From: Parasphingopyxis sp.
GTDB taxonomy: Bacteria > Pseudomonadota > Alphaproteobacteria > Sphingomonadales > Sphingomonadaceae
Assembly: GCF_028279465.1 (NCBI RefSeq)
Contig: NZ_JANQNS010000008.1
Span: 62,001 to 126,000 of the forward strand
DNA length: 64,000 nt
Reading direction: 5' to 3'
The notes beneath the pieces are model-generated. The model was not told the origin of the DNA. It saw only the letters and a list, made by a program, of their open reading frames with translations, and did no database searches. Position 1 is the first letter of the stretch; each line of letters starts with the position of its first letter. Below, piece by piece: positions 18,356 through 26,516 of the stretch. Position numbers and translations under genes: made by a program.

Positions 18356-19554
18356 GCGGCGGCTCATCGGATAACAAGCCACCGACCCGCCTCGTAACCG
18401 GCGGTCGGCGCAAGGAATGGACGGGCGCGGTTGTGAACCCGCCGGTCTGGCGCGCGAGCACGCATCTCTACGATACCGTCGCCGATCTGCGCGCGCGCAA
18501 GAGTTCCAATGAAGACGGGCAATTCTTTTACGGCCGGCGCGGCTCGCCGACCCAATGGGCGCTCGCCGAAGCGCTGACCGAGATGGAGCCCGGGGCCTGC
18601 GGCACTATGCTCTTCCCGTCGGGCGTGGCCGCCATCGCTTGCGCGCTGCTTGCCGTTTTGCGGCCCGGCGATGTCCTGCTGATGGCCGATAGCAGTTACG
18701 ACCCGACACGCAGCTATGCCGAGGCGTTCCTGAAGAAATGGGGCGTGGAGACGCGCTACTACGACCCACTTGTCGGTGCCGGGATCTCCGATCTGATCTG
18801 CGAGAAAACGCGCGCGATCATGATGGAAAGCCCAGGCAGCCTGACCTTCGAAGTGCAGGATGTCCCGGCGATCTGCGCCGTGGCGAAGGAACGCGGGATT
18901 ACGACGCTGCTCGATAATACCTGGGCGGCCGCGCATTTCTTCCGGGCCATCGAACAGGGCGTCGATATCGCGATCCTCGCCGGCACCAAATATATTGTCG
19001 GCCATAGCGACGTGATGCTCGGTTCGGTGACGACGCATGAGAAATATTGGGCGCGGGTGCGGCGGACGGCGCAGCAGCTTGGTCAAGTCGTTTCGCCCGA
19101 CGATGCCTATCTCGCGCTCCGCGGTCTCAGAACGCTCGACGTGCGTATGCGGCAGCATGAGGCGGGTGGCTTGAAAGTCGCGCGCTGGCTGGCCGAGCAG
19201 CCGCAGGTCGCGCGCATTCTGCATCCGGCGCTCCCCGATTGCCCGGGCCATGAAGTCTGGCAGCGCGATTTTTCCGGCGCGGCCGGCCTGTTCTCGTTTG
19301 TGATGGATGGCGGCGGCGAAGAGGCCGTCGCGGCCTTTGTCGACAATCTCGCATTGTTCGGGATCGGCTATAGCTGGGGCGGATATGAAAGTCTGGCGCT
19401 GCCGGTCGATCCGACGCCGGATCGCACGGCGACTCGCTGGCAGGCCGAAGGCCCAGTCATCCGACTCAATATCGGCTTGGAAGACCCCGACGATCTGATC
19501 GCCGATCTTGCGAAGGGGCTGGAAAGATACGAGAAGGCGGCATGCAGGAGATAA
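18352..19554 (+). CDS. metC: Cystathionine beta-lyase (Cys/Met-metabolism PLP enzyme)
   Basis: The 400-residue protein is a Cys/Met-metabolism PLP-dependent enzyme. The Schiff-base lysine is K213 in AGTKYIVGHSD, preceded by TLLDNTWAAA; YGRRGSPTQWALAEALTEME near the N-terminus and the C-terminal SWGGYESLALP are typical of the cystathionine beta-lyase group. It cleaves cystathionine to homocysteine, pyruvate and ammonia and can release H2S from cysteine. The GTG at 18352 (GGAG at 6 nt) is preferred over an in-frame ATG at 18310 because it gives the usual 4-bp overlap with sseA. Confidence 0.92.
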   Translation: MSGGSSDNKPPTRLVTGGRRKEWTGAVVNPPVWRASTHLYDTVADLRARKSSNEDGQFFYGRRGSPTQWALAEALTEMEPGACGTMLFPSGVAAIACALLAVLRPGDVLLMADSSYDPTRSYAEAFLKKWGVETRYYDPLVGAGISDLICEKTRAIMMESPGSLTFEVQDVPAICAVAKERGITTLLDNTWAAAHFFRAIEQGVDIAILAGTKYIVGHSDVMLGSVTTHEKYWARVRRTAQQLGQVVSPDDAYLALRGLRTLDVRMRQHEAGGLKVARWLAEQPQVARILHPALPDCPGHEVWQRDFSGAAGLFSFVMDGGGEEAVAAFVDNLALFGIGYSWGGYESLALPVDPTPDRTATRWQAEGPVIRLNIGLEDPDDLIADLAKGLERYEKAACRR

Positions 19555-20879
19555 TCGCACTGCTGACGCGCGCGGGTATCCCGCTCCCGGCGGACCTTAA
19601 CTGGCTCGCCGCGATCCTCGGGTTCGCGATAGTTGGCATCGGCATGGCGCTGGGCTGGGTTATCAGCCGGCTCTCGGGCAAGCATCTCAAGGGCTTTTGG
19701 GAGCGGGTCGTCGGCGAGCGGGCGGAAGGCTTGGCCAACCGCATGGTCAAGATCATCTATCATGCGTCGGTTTCGATCGTCCTCGCCATCGCCTTCTTCT
19801 CGTTCGATTGGTGGACCTATACCGATCTGATCATCGGCGCGGGTTGGGGTATCTGCGCGGCCTATCTCGTCTGGCACATCATCCGTGCGAGCGGCTTTGC
19901 ACGCTGGATAGCCGTGGCGGCGGGCGTATTTACCTTTGCGCTCATCCTTTCGAACGCCGTGGGCGGTCTGGAGCGCGTAACGCTGGTTCTTGACCGGATT
20001 GGCGTCGATGTCGGCGATACGCGCATCTCGCTGCTGACCTTGCTGACCATCGCCGTTACCGGCCTGGTGCTGTTCGCGATCGTGCGGATCGTGCGCCGGG
20101 TGATCAGTCACTCGATCCAGCGGTCGTCCGCCCTTGATCCCGCGCAAAAGCTGCTTGCCGACAAGATCGCGATGATCGTCATCATCGTCGTCGCCTTCTT
20201 CGTCGGTATCGATATTCTCGGTATCGACCTGACCGCACTCGCCTTTTTTGGCGGTGCGTTCGGTCTCGCCATCGGCTTCGGCATGCAGAAGACGATCGGC
20301 AATCTCATTGCCGGGATCATTCTGTTGATGGACCGTTCGATCAAACCGGGCGACGTGATCGCCGTCGGCGACAGTTTCGGCTGGGTCAACAAGATCGGCA
20401 TCCGCGCCGTTTCGATCATTACGCGCGACGGCAAGGAGCATCTGATCCCGAACGAAATCCTGATGACCGAAGAGGTTGAGAACTGGTCCTATTCGAGCCT
20501 TGAGGTTCGCGTGAATATCCCGATCGGTGTATCCTATGACGCCGATCTCGACCTTGCCCGGAAGCTGATGCTGGAAACGGCGGACGAGAGCGACCGGGTG
20601 CTTAACAGCCCGAAGGCGCGTTGCTGGATCGTCGAGTTCGGCGATTCCTCGGTCAATTTCGAGCTCAGGATCTGGATCAAGGATCCCGAAGGCGGTGTCG
20701 GCAATGTCCGCGGCGATATTTATGCGCGCATCTGGAACAAGTTTCAGGAAAACGGCATCGAGATTCCGTTCCCGCAACGCGATCTGCACATCAAGGAATG
20801 GCCGAAAAGTGGAGCGGAGGCGTTGCCCCCCGACGGCGTCGCGATCAAGACCGCGACCCCGCCGCCAATGGACGATTAA
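19542..20879 (+). CDS. MscS-family mechanosensitive ion channel
   Basis: This 445-residue inner-membrane protein has about six transmembrane segments, the last being the pore-lining helix (FFGGAFGLAIGFGMQKTIGN), followed by the MscS beta domain (DRSIKPGDVIAVGDSFGWV) and the alpha/beta C-domain. The extra N-terminal helices make it larger than E. coli MscS (286 residues) but typical of medium-size homologues. It would open under membrane tension to release solutes in hypo-osmotic shock. Its start lies 13 bp inside the end of the cystathionine beta-lyase gene, so it is part of the same transcript. Confidence 0.93.
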   Translation: MQEIIALLTRAGIPLPADLNWLAAILGFAIVGIGMALGWVISRLSGKHLKGFWERVVGERAEGLANRMVKIIYHASVSIVLAIAFFSFDWWTYTDLIIGAGWGICAAYLVWHIIRASGFARWIAVAAGVFTFALILSNAVGGLERVTLVLDRIGVDVGDTRISLLTLLTIAVTGLVLFAIVRIVRRVISHSIQRSSALDPAQKLLADKIAMIVIIVVAFFVGIDILGIDLTALAFFGGAFGLAIGFGMQKTIGNLIAGIILLMDRSIKPGDVIAVGDSFGWVNKIGIRAVSIITRDGKEHLIPNEILMTEEVENWSYSSLEVRVNIPIGVSYDADLDLARKLMLETADESDRVLNSPKARCWIVEFGDSSVNFELRIWIKDPEGGVGNVRGDIYARIWNKFQENGIEIPFPQRDLHIKEWPKSGAEALPPDGVAIKTATPPPMDD

Positions 20880-21217
20880 AGACCGACGATACGGGCGAGC
20901 TGCGCCAGTTCGTGCCGTAGATGATCGGCAAGACGGCCGGCCGCAGCGGCGCGATCTTCGCCTTCGCCGAGCAGGGCTTGCGCACCGCCTGTCGCGGCGC
21001 GCGCCGCATCGGCTGTCACTGCATCGAATCGCTTTTTCGCGATTCCGGGTGCGCGGATATAGGCGTGGCGCAAACTGCTCTCGCTCGGAATATCCGCCTT
21101 TTCGCCTTCGCTGCGCGCCATCCGTCTGGCGATTTCGAGAATTGCGTAGAGTTGCGGAATCCGCTCGAGTTCCGGGGATTCCGGTATCCGTTCAGCGATG
21201 CGATCCTGCGCGGTCAT
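20876..21217 (-). CDS. Small conserved-looking protein of unknown function
   Basis: I do not recognise the family. The 113-residue product is predicted cytoplasmic, soluble and mostly helical, with a high Ala/Arg/Glu content and no cysteine, signal peptide or membrane segment. The support for a real gene is a strong ribosome binding site (GGAGAAAAGG shortly before the ATG at 21217), a codon pattern with GC-rich third positions, and a 4-bp convergent overlap with the MscS gene stop, a common arrangement here. Confidence 0.65.
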   Translation of the reverse strand: MTAQDRIAERIPESPELERIPQLYAILEIARRMARSEGEKADIPSESSLRHAYIRAPGIAKKRFDAVTADAARAATGGAQALLGEGEDRAAAAGRLADHLRHELAQLARIVGL

Positions 21218-21474
21218 GCGGCCTTTTCTCCGTGATCGGGGCGGTTGTCGCGCAAAGCTGCTAATAATCGCCTAAGCATTCTGCGCCGCACCAAATTGTT
21301 GCAGTGCAGCAACATACCGTTTCGAATTTCCGGTAATCTGAGTAATATCGTTGTGTGCGGATGCGAATTTGTGCATGATCACAATCATACGCTTTATCGA
21401 TCCGCCGTATCAGGACAGAGATTGAGGAGTGCGCAGGGACGAATGTAGATGCATTCGACTATAAAGGACATATT

Positions 21475-22182
21475 ATGCGCAACTCCATTCTCGGCCTCGC
21501 TCTTCTAGCGTCGACGGCGATAGCGGCACCCGCTCACGCGAACGATCTGGGCGGCGGCTTCAGCGTCTCGGGCAATGCCGCGCTGGTGACCGATTACCGG
21601 TTCCGCGGCGTGTCCTTCTCCGACGAAGATATCGCGATCCAGGGCGGCATCGATCTTGAACATGACAGCGGCTTCTATGTCGGCACATGGGCGTCTTCGA
21701 TCGAGGACAGTCCCGTTTTCGGTCATACGGAACTCGATATCTATGCGGGCTGGTCCGGCGAAATCACGTCCGGCCTGACGCTCGATGTCGGCGTGCTGGC
21801 CTATCTCTATCCGAACGGGAATGTCGGCGATGCCGATTATGTCGAGCCCTATGCTTCGCTGGCCTATGCGATCGGCCCGGCCGAGATCACCACCGGCGTG
21901 GCATGGGCGCCGAGCCAGAATTCGATCGGTAATGACGACAATCTCTACATCTATACCGATGCGAGCGTTGGCATTCCGGGAACGCCGTTCACGGTTAGCG
22001 GCCATCTCGGCTATACGAATGGCAGCCTCTCGATCGACAATGACAATGATTATGTCGACTGGTCGCTCGGTATCGAAGCGGCGTTCGGGATTTTGTCCAT
22101 CGGCGTTGCCTATGTCGATACGGCTGTGAACACTCCGCTGACCGACGGCACGGTCGTCGGAACGCTCGGCGTGGCTTTCTAG
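21475..22182 (+). CDS. TIGR02001-family outer-membrane protein
   Basis: The 235-residue protein has a clear signal peptide (residues 1-22, ending APAHA) followed by a beta-barrel-like sequence of alternating polar and hydrophobic residues ending in a C-terminal phenylalanine, as expected for BAM substrates. The segment GNAALVTDYRFRGVSFS directly after the signal peptide is the hallmark of the TIGR02001/Gcw family, which is frequent in Sphingomonadales and other Proteobacteria and whose cargo is unknown. The start has AAAGGA upstream. The 257-bp upstream region is unusually AT-rich for this window and holds a TGTTGC/GCAACA inverted repeat at about 21298-21314. Confidence 0.88.
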   Translation: MRNSILGLALLASTAIAAPAHANDLGGGFSVSGNAALVTDYRFRGVSFSDEDIAIQGGIDLEHDSGFYVGTWASSIEDSPVFGHTELDIYAGWSGEITSGLTLDVGVLAYLYPNGNVGDADYVEPYASLAYAIGPAEITTGVAWAPSQNSIGNDDNLYIYTDASVGIPGTPFTVSGHLGYTNGSLSIDNDNDYVDWSLGIEAAFGILSIGVAYVDTAVNTPLTDGTVVGTLGVAF

Positions 22183-23726
22183 GACGCGGCGACCAGCTTT
22201 TGCGTAATCGGATGAGCCGGCGCGGTAATGATTTGCTCCGTCGGCCCTTCCTCTATGATTTGGCCTGCATCCATCACGGCGATCCGATGACAGAGCCGTT
22301 TTGCCACGGCGAGATCGTGGGTGATGAAGAGAAGCGCCAAGTCGCGCTCATGCTGAAGCTTCTCAAGCAGATCGAGCACCCGGCCGGCCACCAGCACATC
22401 GAGCGCCGATGTGGCCTCGTCCAGCAACAGCATTTCAGGCTCGACGGCGAGTGCTCGGGCAATCGCGACGCGCTGGGCCTGGCCGCCCGATAGTTCGCGC
22501 GGGAAGCGATCGGCGAAATCCGCGGGCAGATCGACCTCCTGCAACAACTGTTTCACCGCGCCCGCCCGCCCCCATTCGGCAAGGTCAGGCCGCAGATGCT
22601 TGAGCGGCTCGGCGATGATATCGGATACGCGCCATTGCGGATCGAGACTGGCGACCGGGTCCTGAAAGACGGGCTGGATCAGCCGCCGATGATGTGTGGT
22701 CATGCGTTTGCGCTCGGGTAGCGGCTCGCTCCGCCACCGGACGGTGCCGGTATCCAGTGGTCCCAGTCGTGCGATGGCGCGCGCCAGGGTCGATTTGCCC
22801 GAGCCCGAACCGCCGACCAACGCCAATGCTTCGCCTTCCGCAAGAGCCAGCGAGGCGCCCGACACAGCCTGCAACCGGTCGCGCCGCCATCCGGGTCGCC
22901 TGAAGGACACGCTCACATTTTCGGCATGCAGCAACGGTGCGCCGGTCTCGGGCAAAGCGGGTGCCGAGTCTGCGAGTTTCGGTGTGGCGGCGACCAGCGC
23001 GCGGCCATAATCGCTGCGCGGGGCAGCCAGAATATCGGCGGCCGGCCCGCTCTCCTCGACCCGCCCATCGCGCAGCATCACCACGCTATCCGCATGGCTG
23101 GCGACGGCGGCGAGATCATGACTGACCAGCAGCAAGGCCATGTCATGCTCGCGCCGCAGCTCGTCCAGCAAGGCCATGATCTCCGCGCGCAGGCTGGCGT
23201 CGAGCGCGCTTGTCGGTTCGTCCGCGATTAGCAGTTTCGGACGGTGCGCGATGGCCATGGCGATGAGCGCGCGTTGCCGCTGCCCGCCCGATAGCCGGTG
23301 GGGAAACTGATCGAGCCGATCCTCTGGCGCATCAAGGGCGACACGGTCCAACGCGGCGACCATATCGGCACGCGACGGCGTTGGCGCGCCCGATCGTGTC
23401 CAGCTTTCAGTCAGTTGTGCGCCGATTGTGAGATGCGGCGTCAAGGCGGTCAGCGGGTGCTGGAAGACGAATCCGACATCCCGGCCGCGGATTGCGCGCA
23501 GCGTCGCTGCGTCCGCGCCGACAAGCTCGACGCCGTCAAGCTGGGTCGAACCGCTCGGCACGGCAGGCGACAGGCCGAATGGCGCTAGGCAGGTCTGACT
23601 CTTGCCCGATCCCGATGCGCCGACCAGTGCGACGCACTGCCCCGCTTCGACCGCGAAGCTGACAGTGTCGACGATCACTGTGTCGCCGATCCGCGCGCTC
23701 AACTCTTCAACGACATAGAGGCTCAT
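22179..23726 (-). CDS. Peptide/oligopeptide ABC importer, fused double ATPase (YejF/DppDF-like)
   Basis: A 515-residue protein made of two ABC ATPase domains in tandem. Domain 1 has Walker A GASGSGKS, signature LSGGQRQR and Walker B LLIADEPTSALD. Domain 2 has Walker A GGSGSGKST, signature LSGGQAQR and Walker B LLLDEATSALD. This fused form is typical of the YejABEF/oligopeptide group. It would energise import through the two permeases encoded immediately upstream (4-bp overlap with the first). No substrate-binding protein gene is adjacent, so the substrate (peptide, opine or nickel) is not defined. Confidence 0.93.
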   Translation of the reverse strand: MSLYVVEELSARIGDTVIVDTVSFAVEAGQCVALVGASGSGKSQTCLAPFGLSPAVPSGSTQLDGVELVGADAATLRAIRGRDVGFVFQHPLTALTPHLTIGAQLTESWTRSGAPTPSRADMVAALDRVALDAPEDRLDQFPHRLSGGQRQRALIAMAIAHRPKLLIADEPTSALDASLRAEIMALLDELRREHDMALLLVSHDLAAVASHADSVVMLRDGRVEESGPAADILAAPRSDYGRALVAATPKLADSAPALPETGAPLLHAENVSVSFRRPGWRRDRLQAVSGASLALAEGEALALVGGSGSGKSTLARAIARLGPLDTGTVRWRSEPLPERKRMTTHHRRLIQPVFQDPVASLDPQWRVSDIIAEPLKHLRPDLAEWGRAGAVKQLLQEVDLPADFADRFPRELSGGQAQRVAIARALAVEPEMLLLDEATSALDVLVAGRVLDLLEKLQHERDLALLFITHDLAVAKRLCHRIAVMDAGQIIEEGPTEQIITAPAHPITQKLVAAS

Positions 23727-24514
23727 TGCGAGAGCCTGTCGCGCAGCCGCTCGCCCGCGATGGTGAGGCAGACGATGATCAGCACGAGCACGCCGCCGGG
23801 AATCAGCAGCGCATGCGGCTGGATATCCATATCGTCCGCGCCTTCCTTGACGAGTATGCCGAGCGAGGTCAGCGGCTCCTGCACGCCCAAACCCAGAAAC
23901 GAGAGAAAGCTCTCCACCATGACGACCTGCGGGACTGTGAGCAGCAGATAGGCGAGCGCCACGCCCGCGACATTAGGCAGGATATGGCCTGTCAGGATAC
24001 GGTTGGCGGGTGCGCCGGCCGCTTCGGCTGCGGTTACGAACGGCCGCTCCTTGAGTGCAATCACCTGTCCGCGCACAACGCGTGCCATCGTCAGCCATTC
24101 GACGGCGCCGATGCCGATGAAGACCAGCACGATGTTGCGCCCGAACACGACCATCAGCAGGATGACGACGAACATGAAGGGCAGGGCGTACAAGCCATCC
24201 ACGATCCGCATCATGATCTCGTCCGTGCGCCCACCGATCCAGCCGGCAATCGCGCCCCAGGCCGTGCCGATAACGAGTGCGACGAGTGCAGCCGCCAACG
24301 CCACGGCCAGCGTGACGCGTGTGCCGACCAGTGTGCGAGCGAGCAGATCGCGCCCGACCGAGTCGGTGCCGAATAGATGCCCGGTCGAAAAGAGCGGCGC
24401 GCGCACCGCGTCCCAGTCGATCGCGCTATGCGTCCAGGGGAGGAACGGCGGCACGAACAACGCGGCAAGGGCGATTATGGCGACAATGCCGAGCGAGATG
24501 CGCGACGCCGTCAT
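23723..24514 (-). CDS. Peptide-type ABC transporter permease (DppC/YejE-like)
   Basis: This 263-residue inner-membrane permease has about six transmembrane helices and the binding-protein-dependent permease EAA-like loop, readable as FVTAAEAAGAPANRILTGHI, with which the ATPase docks. It starts with a short N-terminal helix and periplasmic segment containing HLFGTDSVGRDLLARTLVG, a signature of DppC/OppC-type subunits. It overlaps both neighbours (permease upstream and ATPase downstream) by 4 bp, so the three proteins are translated together. Confidence 0.93.
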   Translation of the reverse strand: MTASRISLGIVAIIALAALFVPPFLPWTHSAIDWDAVRAPLFSTGHLFGTDSVGRDLLARTLVGTRVTLAVALAAALVALVIGTAWGAIAGWIGGRTDEIMMRIVDGLYALPFMFVVILLMVVFGRNIVLVFIGIGAVEWLTMARVVRGQVIALKERPFVTAAEAAGAPANRILTGHILPNVAGVALAYLLLTVPQVVMVESFLSFLGLGVQEPLTSLGILVKEGADDMDIQPHALLIPGGVLVLIIVCLTIAGERLRDRLSQ

Positions 24515-25434
24515 TCCGCGCGCATCCTTGGGTCGAGCCAGCCGTAAATCAGGTCGGCGACCAGATTGAACAGGATAATCAGGCCGGCATAGAGTGTCAC
24601 CACGCCGAGCACGAGGGGGTAATCCCGGTTAAGCGCGCCCTGCACGAAATAGCGGCCGAGGCCGGGCAGGGCGAACACGGTTTCGATGATGACCGCGCCA
24701 GTGAGCAGGCCGGCCGCCGCCGGTCCAAGATAGCTGGCGACGGGGACGAGCGCCGGCCGCAGCGCGTGGCGCGCGATCACCTGCCGCTCGGCAAGGCCCC
24801 GCGCGCGGGCCGTGCGCACATGATCTTCGTTCAGCGCCTTGGCGAGCCCCGCGCGCGTCAGCTTGGCGATGGCGCCGGCAAAGGGCAGGGACAGCGCTAC
24901 CACGGGCAGCACGAGATGCGACGGACTGCCCGGCTCCCAGCCCGAGACCGGCAGCCAGCCAAGGCCCAGCGCGAAAATCAACACGAAGAGCGGCCCGGTG
25001 ACGAAGACAGGCAGGGCGGTCAGCAATGTCGCCAGCCCCATGATCGCCTCGTCCTGCCAGCGCCCGGCGCGTACCGCCGCCCCAAGCCCGCCGCCCATGC
25101 CGAGGGCGCAGGCCAGCAGCAGCGCGAGCCCGCCGATGGTGAGCGATACGGGCAAGCCCTGCGCGATCAACTCGCTCACCGTGAAGTCGCGATAGACGAG
25201 GCTCGGCCCGAAATCACCGCGGATCAGCCGGCCGACATAGAGCGCGATCTGTTCGCCGAGCGGCAGGTCCAGCCCATAGGCCGCATCGAGCGCGGCGCGG
25301 GTGTCGTCGTCGAGCGCGCGTTCGCCATCGAACGGCCCGCCGGGCGCCAGCCGCATGAGCACGAAGGAGAGAATGACGACGCCGAGCAGCGTCGGTATCG
25401 CGGTCAGCAGGCGGCGGAAGAGGAGGGCGCCCAC
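24511..25434 (-). CDS. Peptide-type ABC transporter permease (DppB/YejB-like)
   Basis: The 307-residue protein is the first permease of the importer. It has the DppB-type N-terminus (RRLLTAIPTLLGVVILSFVL, then the periplasmic RLAPGGPFDG), about six membrane helices and the ATPase-docking loop HVRTARARGLAERQVIARHA. It precedes the DppC-like gene with a 4-bp overlap. It follows the DUF3035 lipoprotein gene after 26 bp, so the importer may be expressed from the same minus-strand transcript as lspA and ileS. Confidence 0.93.
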   Translation of the reverse strand: MGALLFRRLLTAIPTLLGVVILSFVLMRLAPGGPFDGERALDDDTRAALDAAYGLDLPLGEQIALYVGRLIRGDFGPSLVYRDFTVSELIAQGLPVSLTIGGLALLLACALGMGGGLGAAVRAGRWQDEAIMGLATLLTALPVFVTGPLFVLIFALGLGWLPVSGWEPGSPSHLVLPVVALSLPFAGAIAKLTRAGLAKALNEDHVRTARARGLAERQVIARHALRPALVPVASYLGPAAAGLLTGAVIIETVFALPGLGRYFVQGALNRDYPLVLGVVTLYAGLIILFNLVADLIYGWLDPRMRAE

Positions 25435-25460
25435 CGCGTGTTCGCCCCGCCGCTATCGCC

Positions 25461-25874
25461 CTATTGCGGCGTGGAAACCGTCGCTTCGGGCGCGTCGCCT
25501 TCGGGCGCGTTCAGGATATCGCGCGTCGTCGAACCGTAATCGACCGCCTGGGTGTCCGGATCGCCGACCGTACTGCGGATACCGGCAGCGGCCGATTCCG
25601 GGTCCGCCTGATTGACGAGCGCCGCTTCGGCCGCGCTGCGCGGCGCGGGTCCGCCGAACATGGCCTGTAGCGCCTGGGTACTCGAATCGGCGCCGCGGGC
25701 GGCTGGTTCACCGGGGCGCGGCGGGGTCAGGTTGAAATCGGGCGGGATTACGAGCGGCGCGGAGCGCGATACGAGAAACTCGTCCGGCCGGTCCCGGCTG
25801 CCGCCAAAAATGCTGCAGGCCGAAAGGGTTGCGCCCATCACCACGAGGCTCGTCGCCACCATCATTTTACGCAT
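25461..25874 (-). CDS. DUF3035 lipoprotein
   Basis: A 137-residue predicted lipoprotein with lipobox LSAC and lipidated Cys20. The core segment PDEFLVSRSAPLVIPPDFNL is the DUF3035 signature; the rest is low in predicted structure and rich in Pro, Ala and Asp. The function of DUF3035 is unknown. Its start codon overlaps the lspA stop by one base (TAATG), so the gene for the signal peptidase that would process this very lipoprotein is translated immediately before it. Confidence 0.88.
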   Translation of the reverse strand: MRKMMVATSLVVMGATLSACSIFGGSRDRPDEFLVSRSAPLVIPPDFNLTPPRPGEPAARGADSSTQALQAMFGGPAPRSAAEAALVNQADPESAAAGIRSTVGDPDTQAVDYGSTTRDILNAPEGDAPEATVSTPQ

Positions 25875-26389
25875 TACTCTGTCTCCGCCGGTTCAGGCTT
25901 GTCGCGTAGCAGAAAAGCCCGCAACACCAAAATCACAACCCCGATGGTAATCGACGCATCCGCGACATTGAAGACCAAAAAGGGCTGAAAGTCCCCAAAA
26001 TGCAGATCGATGAAGTCCGCGACATAGCCGAAGCGGATGCGATCCACGATATTGCCGAGCGCGCCGCCCAGCACCATGCCGAGCGCAAACACGTCGCCGG
26101 CGCGCTTTTCCCGCCAGATCCAGATCGCGACGCCGAGCGAGATCGCGCCGGTCAGCGCAACGAGCATCCAGCGCTGCGTATCGGAGGATGCGGCCAGCAT
26201 GCCAAGCGATACGCCGCGATTTTCGACCCAGGTGAAATTGAGGATCGTCAGCAGCTCGATCTGCCCGCGCTGGGGGAGCTGGAGCAGCGTGATGATCCAG
26301 TATTTCGAAACCTGATCGACGACAAATATGATTGCGGCGAGCAGATAGCCGAGCATGGTGCTGCGGCGTAAGCCCTTGGTTTCGCTCAT
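25874..26389 (-). CDS. lspA: Lipoprotein signal peptidase II
   Basis: This 171-residue aspartyl protease of the inner membrane removes signal peptides from prolipoproteins. It has four transmembrane helices and the conserved motifs VENRGVSLG, GGALGNIVDR (catalytic Asp116) and FNVADA (catalytic Asp144). Length is normal. It lies 127 bp after ileS on the same strand, the ileS-lspA pairing found in many bacteria, and is followed without gap by a lipoprotein gene. Confidence 0.96.
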   Translation of the reverse strand: MSETKGLRRSTMLGYLLAAIIFVVDQVSKYWIITLLQLPQRGQIELLTILNFTWVENRGVSLGMLAASSDTQRWMLVALTGAISLGVAIWIWREKRAGDVFALGMVLGGALGNIVDRIRFGYVADFIDLHFGDFQPFLVFNVADASITIGVVILVLRAFLLRDKPEPAETE

Positions 26390-26400
26390 ACCGTAGCCGC

Positions 26401-26487
26401 CTGGTTGACACTGGTTGACACAGGCCGGGGGTTACATGCGCTATTCACTTAAATCTCCGCACGGCGCTCCAAAAGCCACAAAAGCCA
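26401..26487. repeat. Two short tandem duplications in the ileS-lspA spacer
   Basis: The 10-mer CTGGTTGACA occurs twice in tandem at 26401-26420, directly upstream of the lspA start. The 9-mer CAAAAGCCA occurs twice in tandem at 26470-26487. Both lie in the 127-bp spacer between ileS and lspA. They look like slippage duplications; no function is implied by sequence. Confidence 0.7.
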
Positions 26488-26516
26488 CAGGGTATACGTC
26501 CGAATTCCGCACCGGT

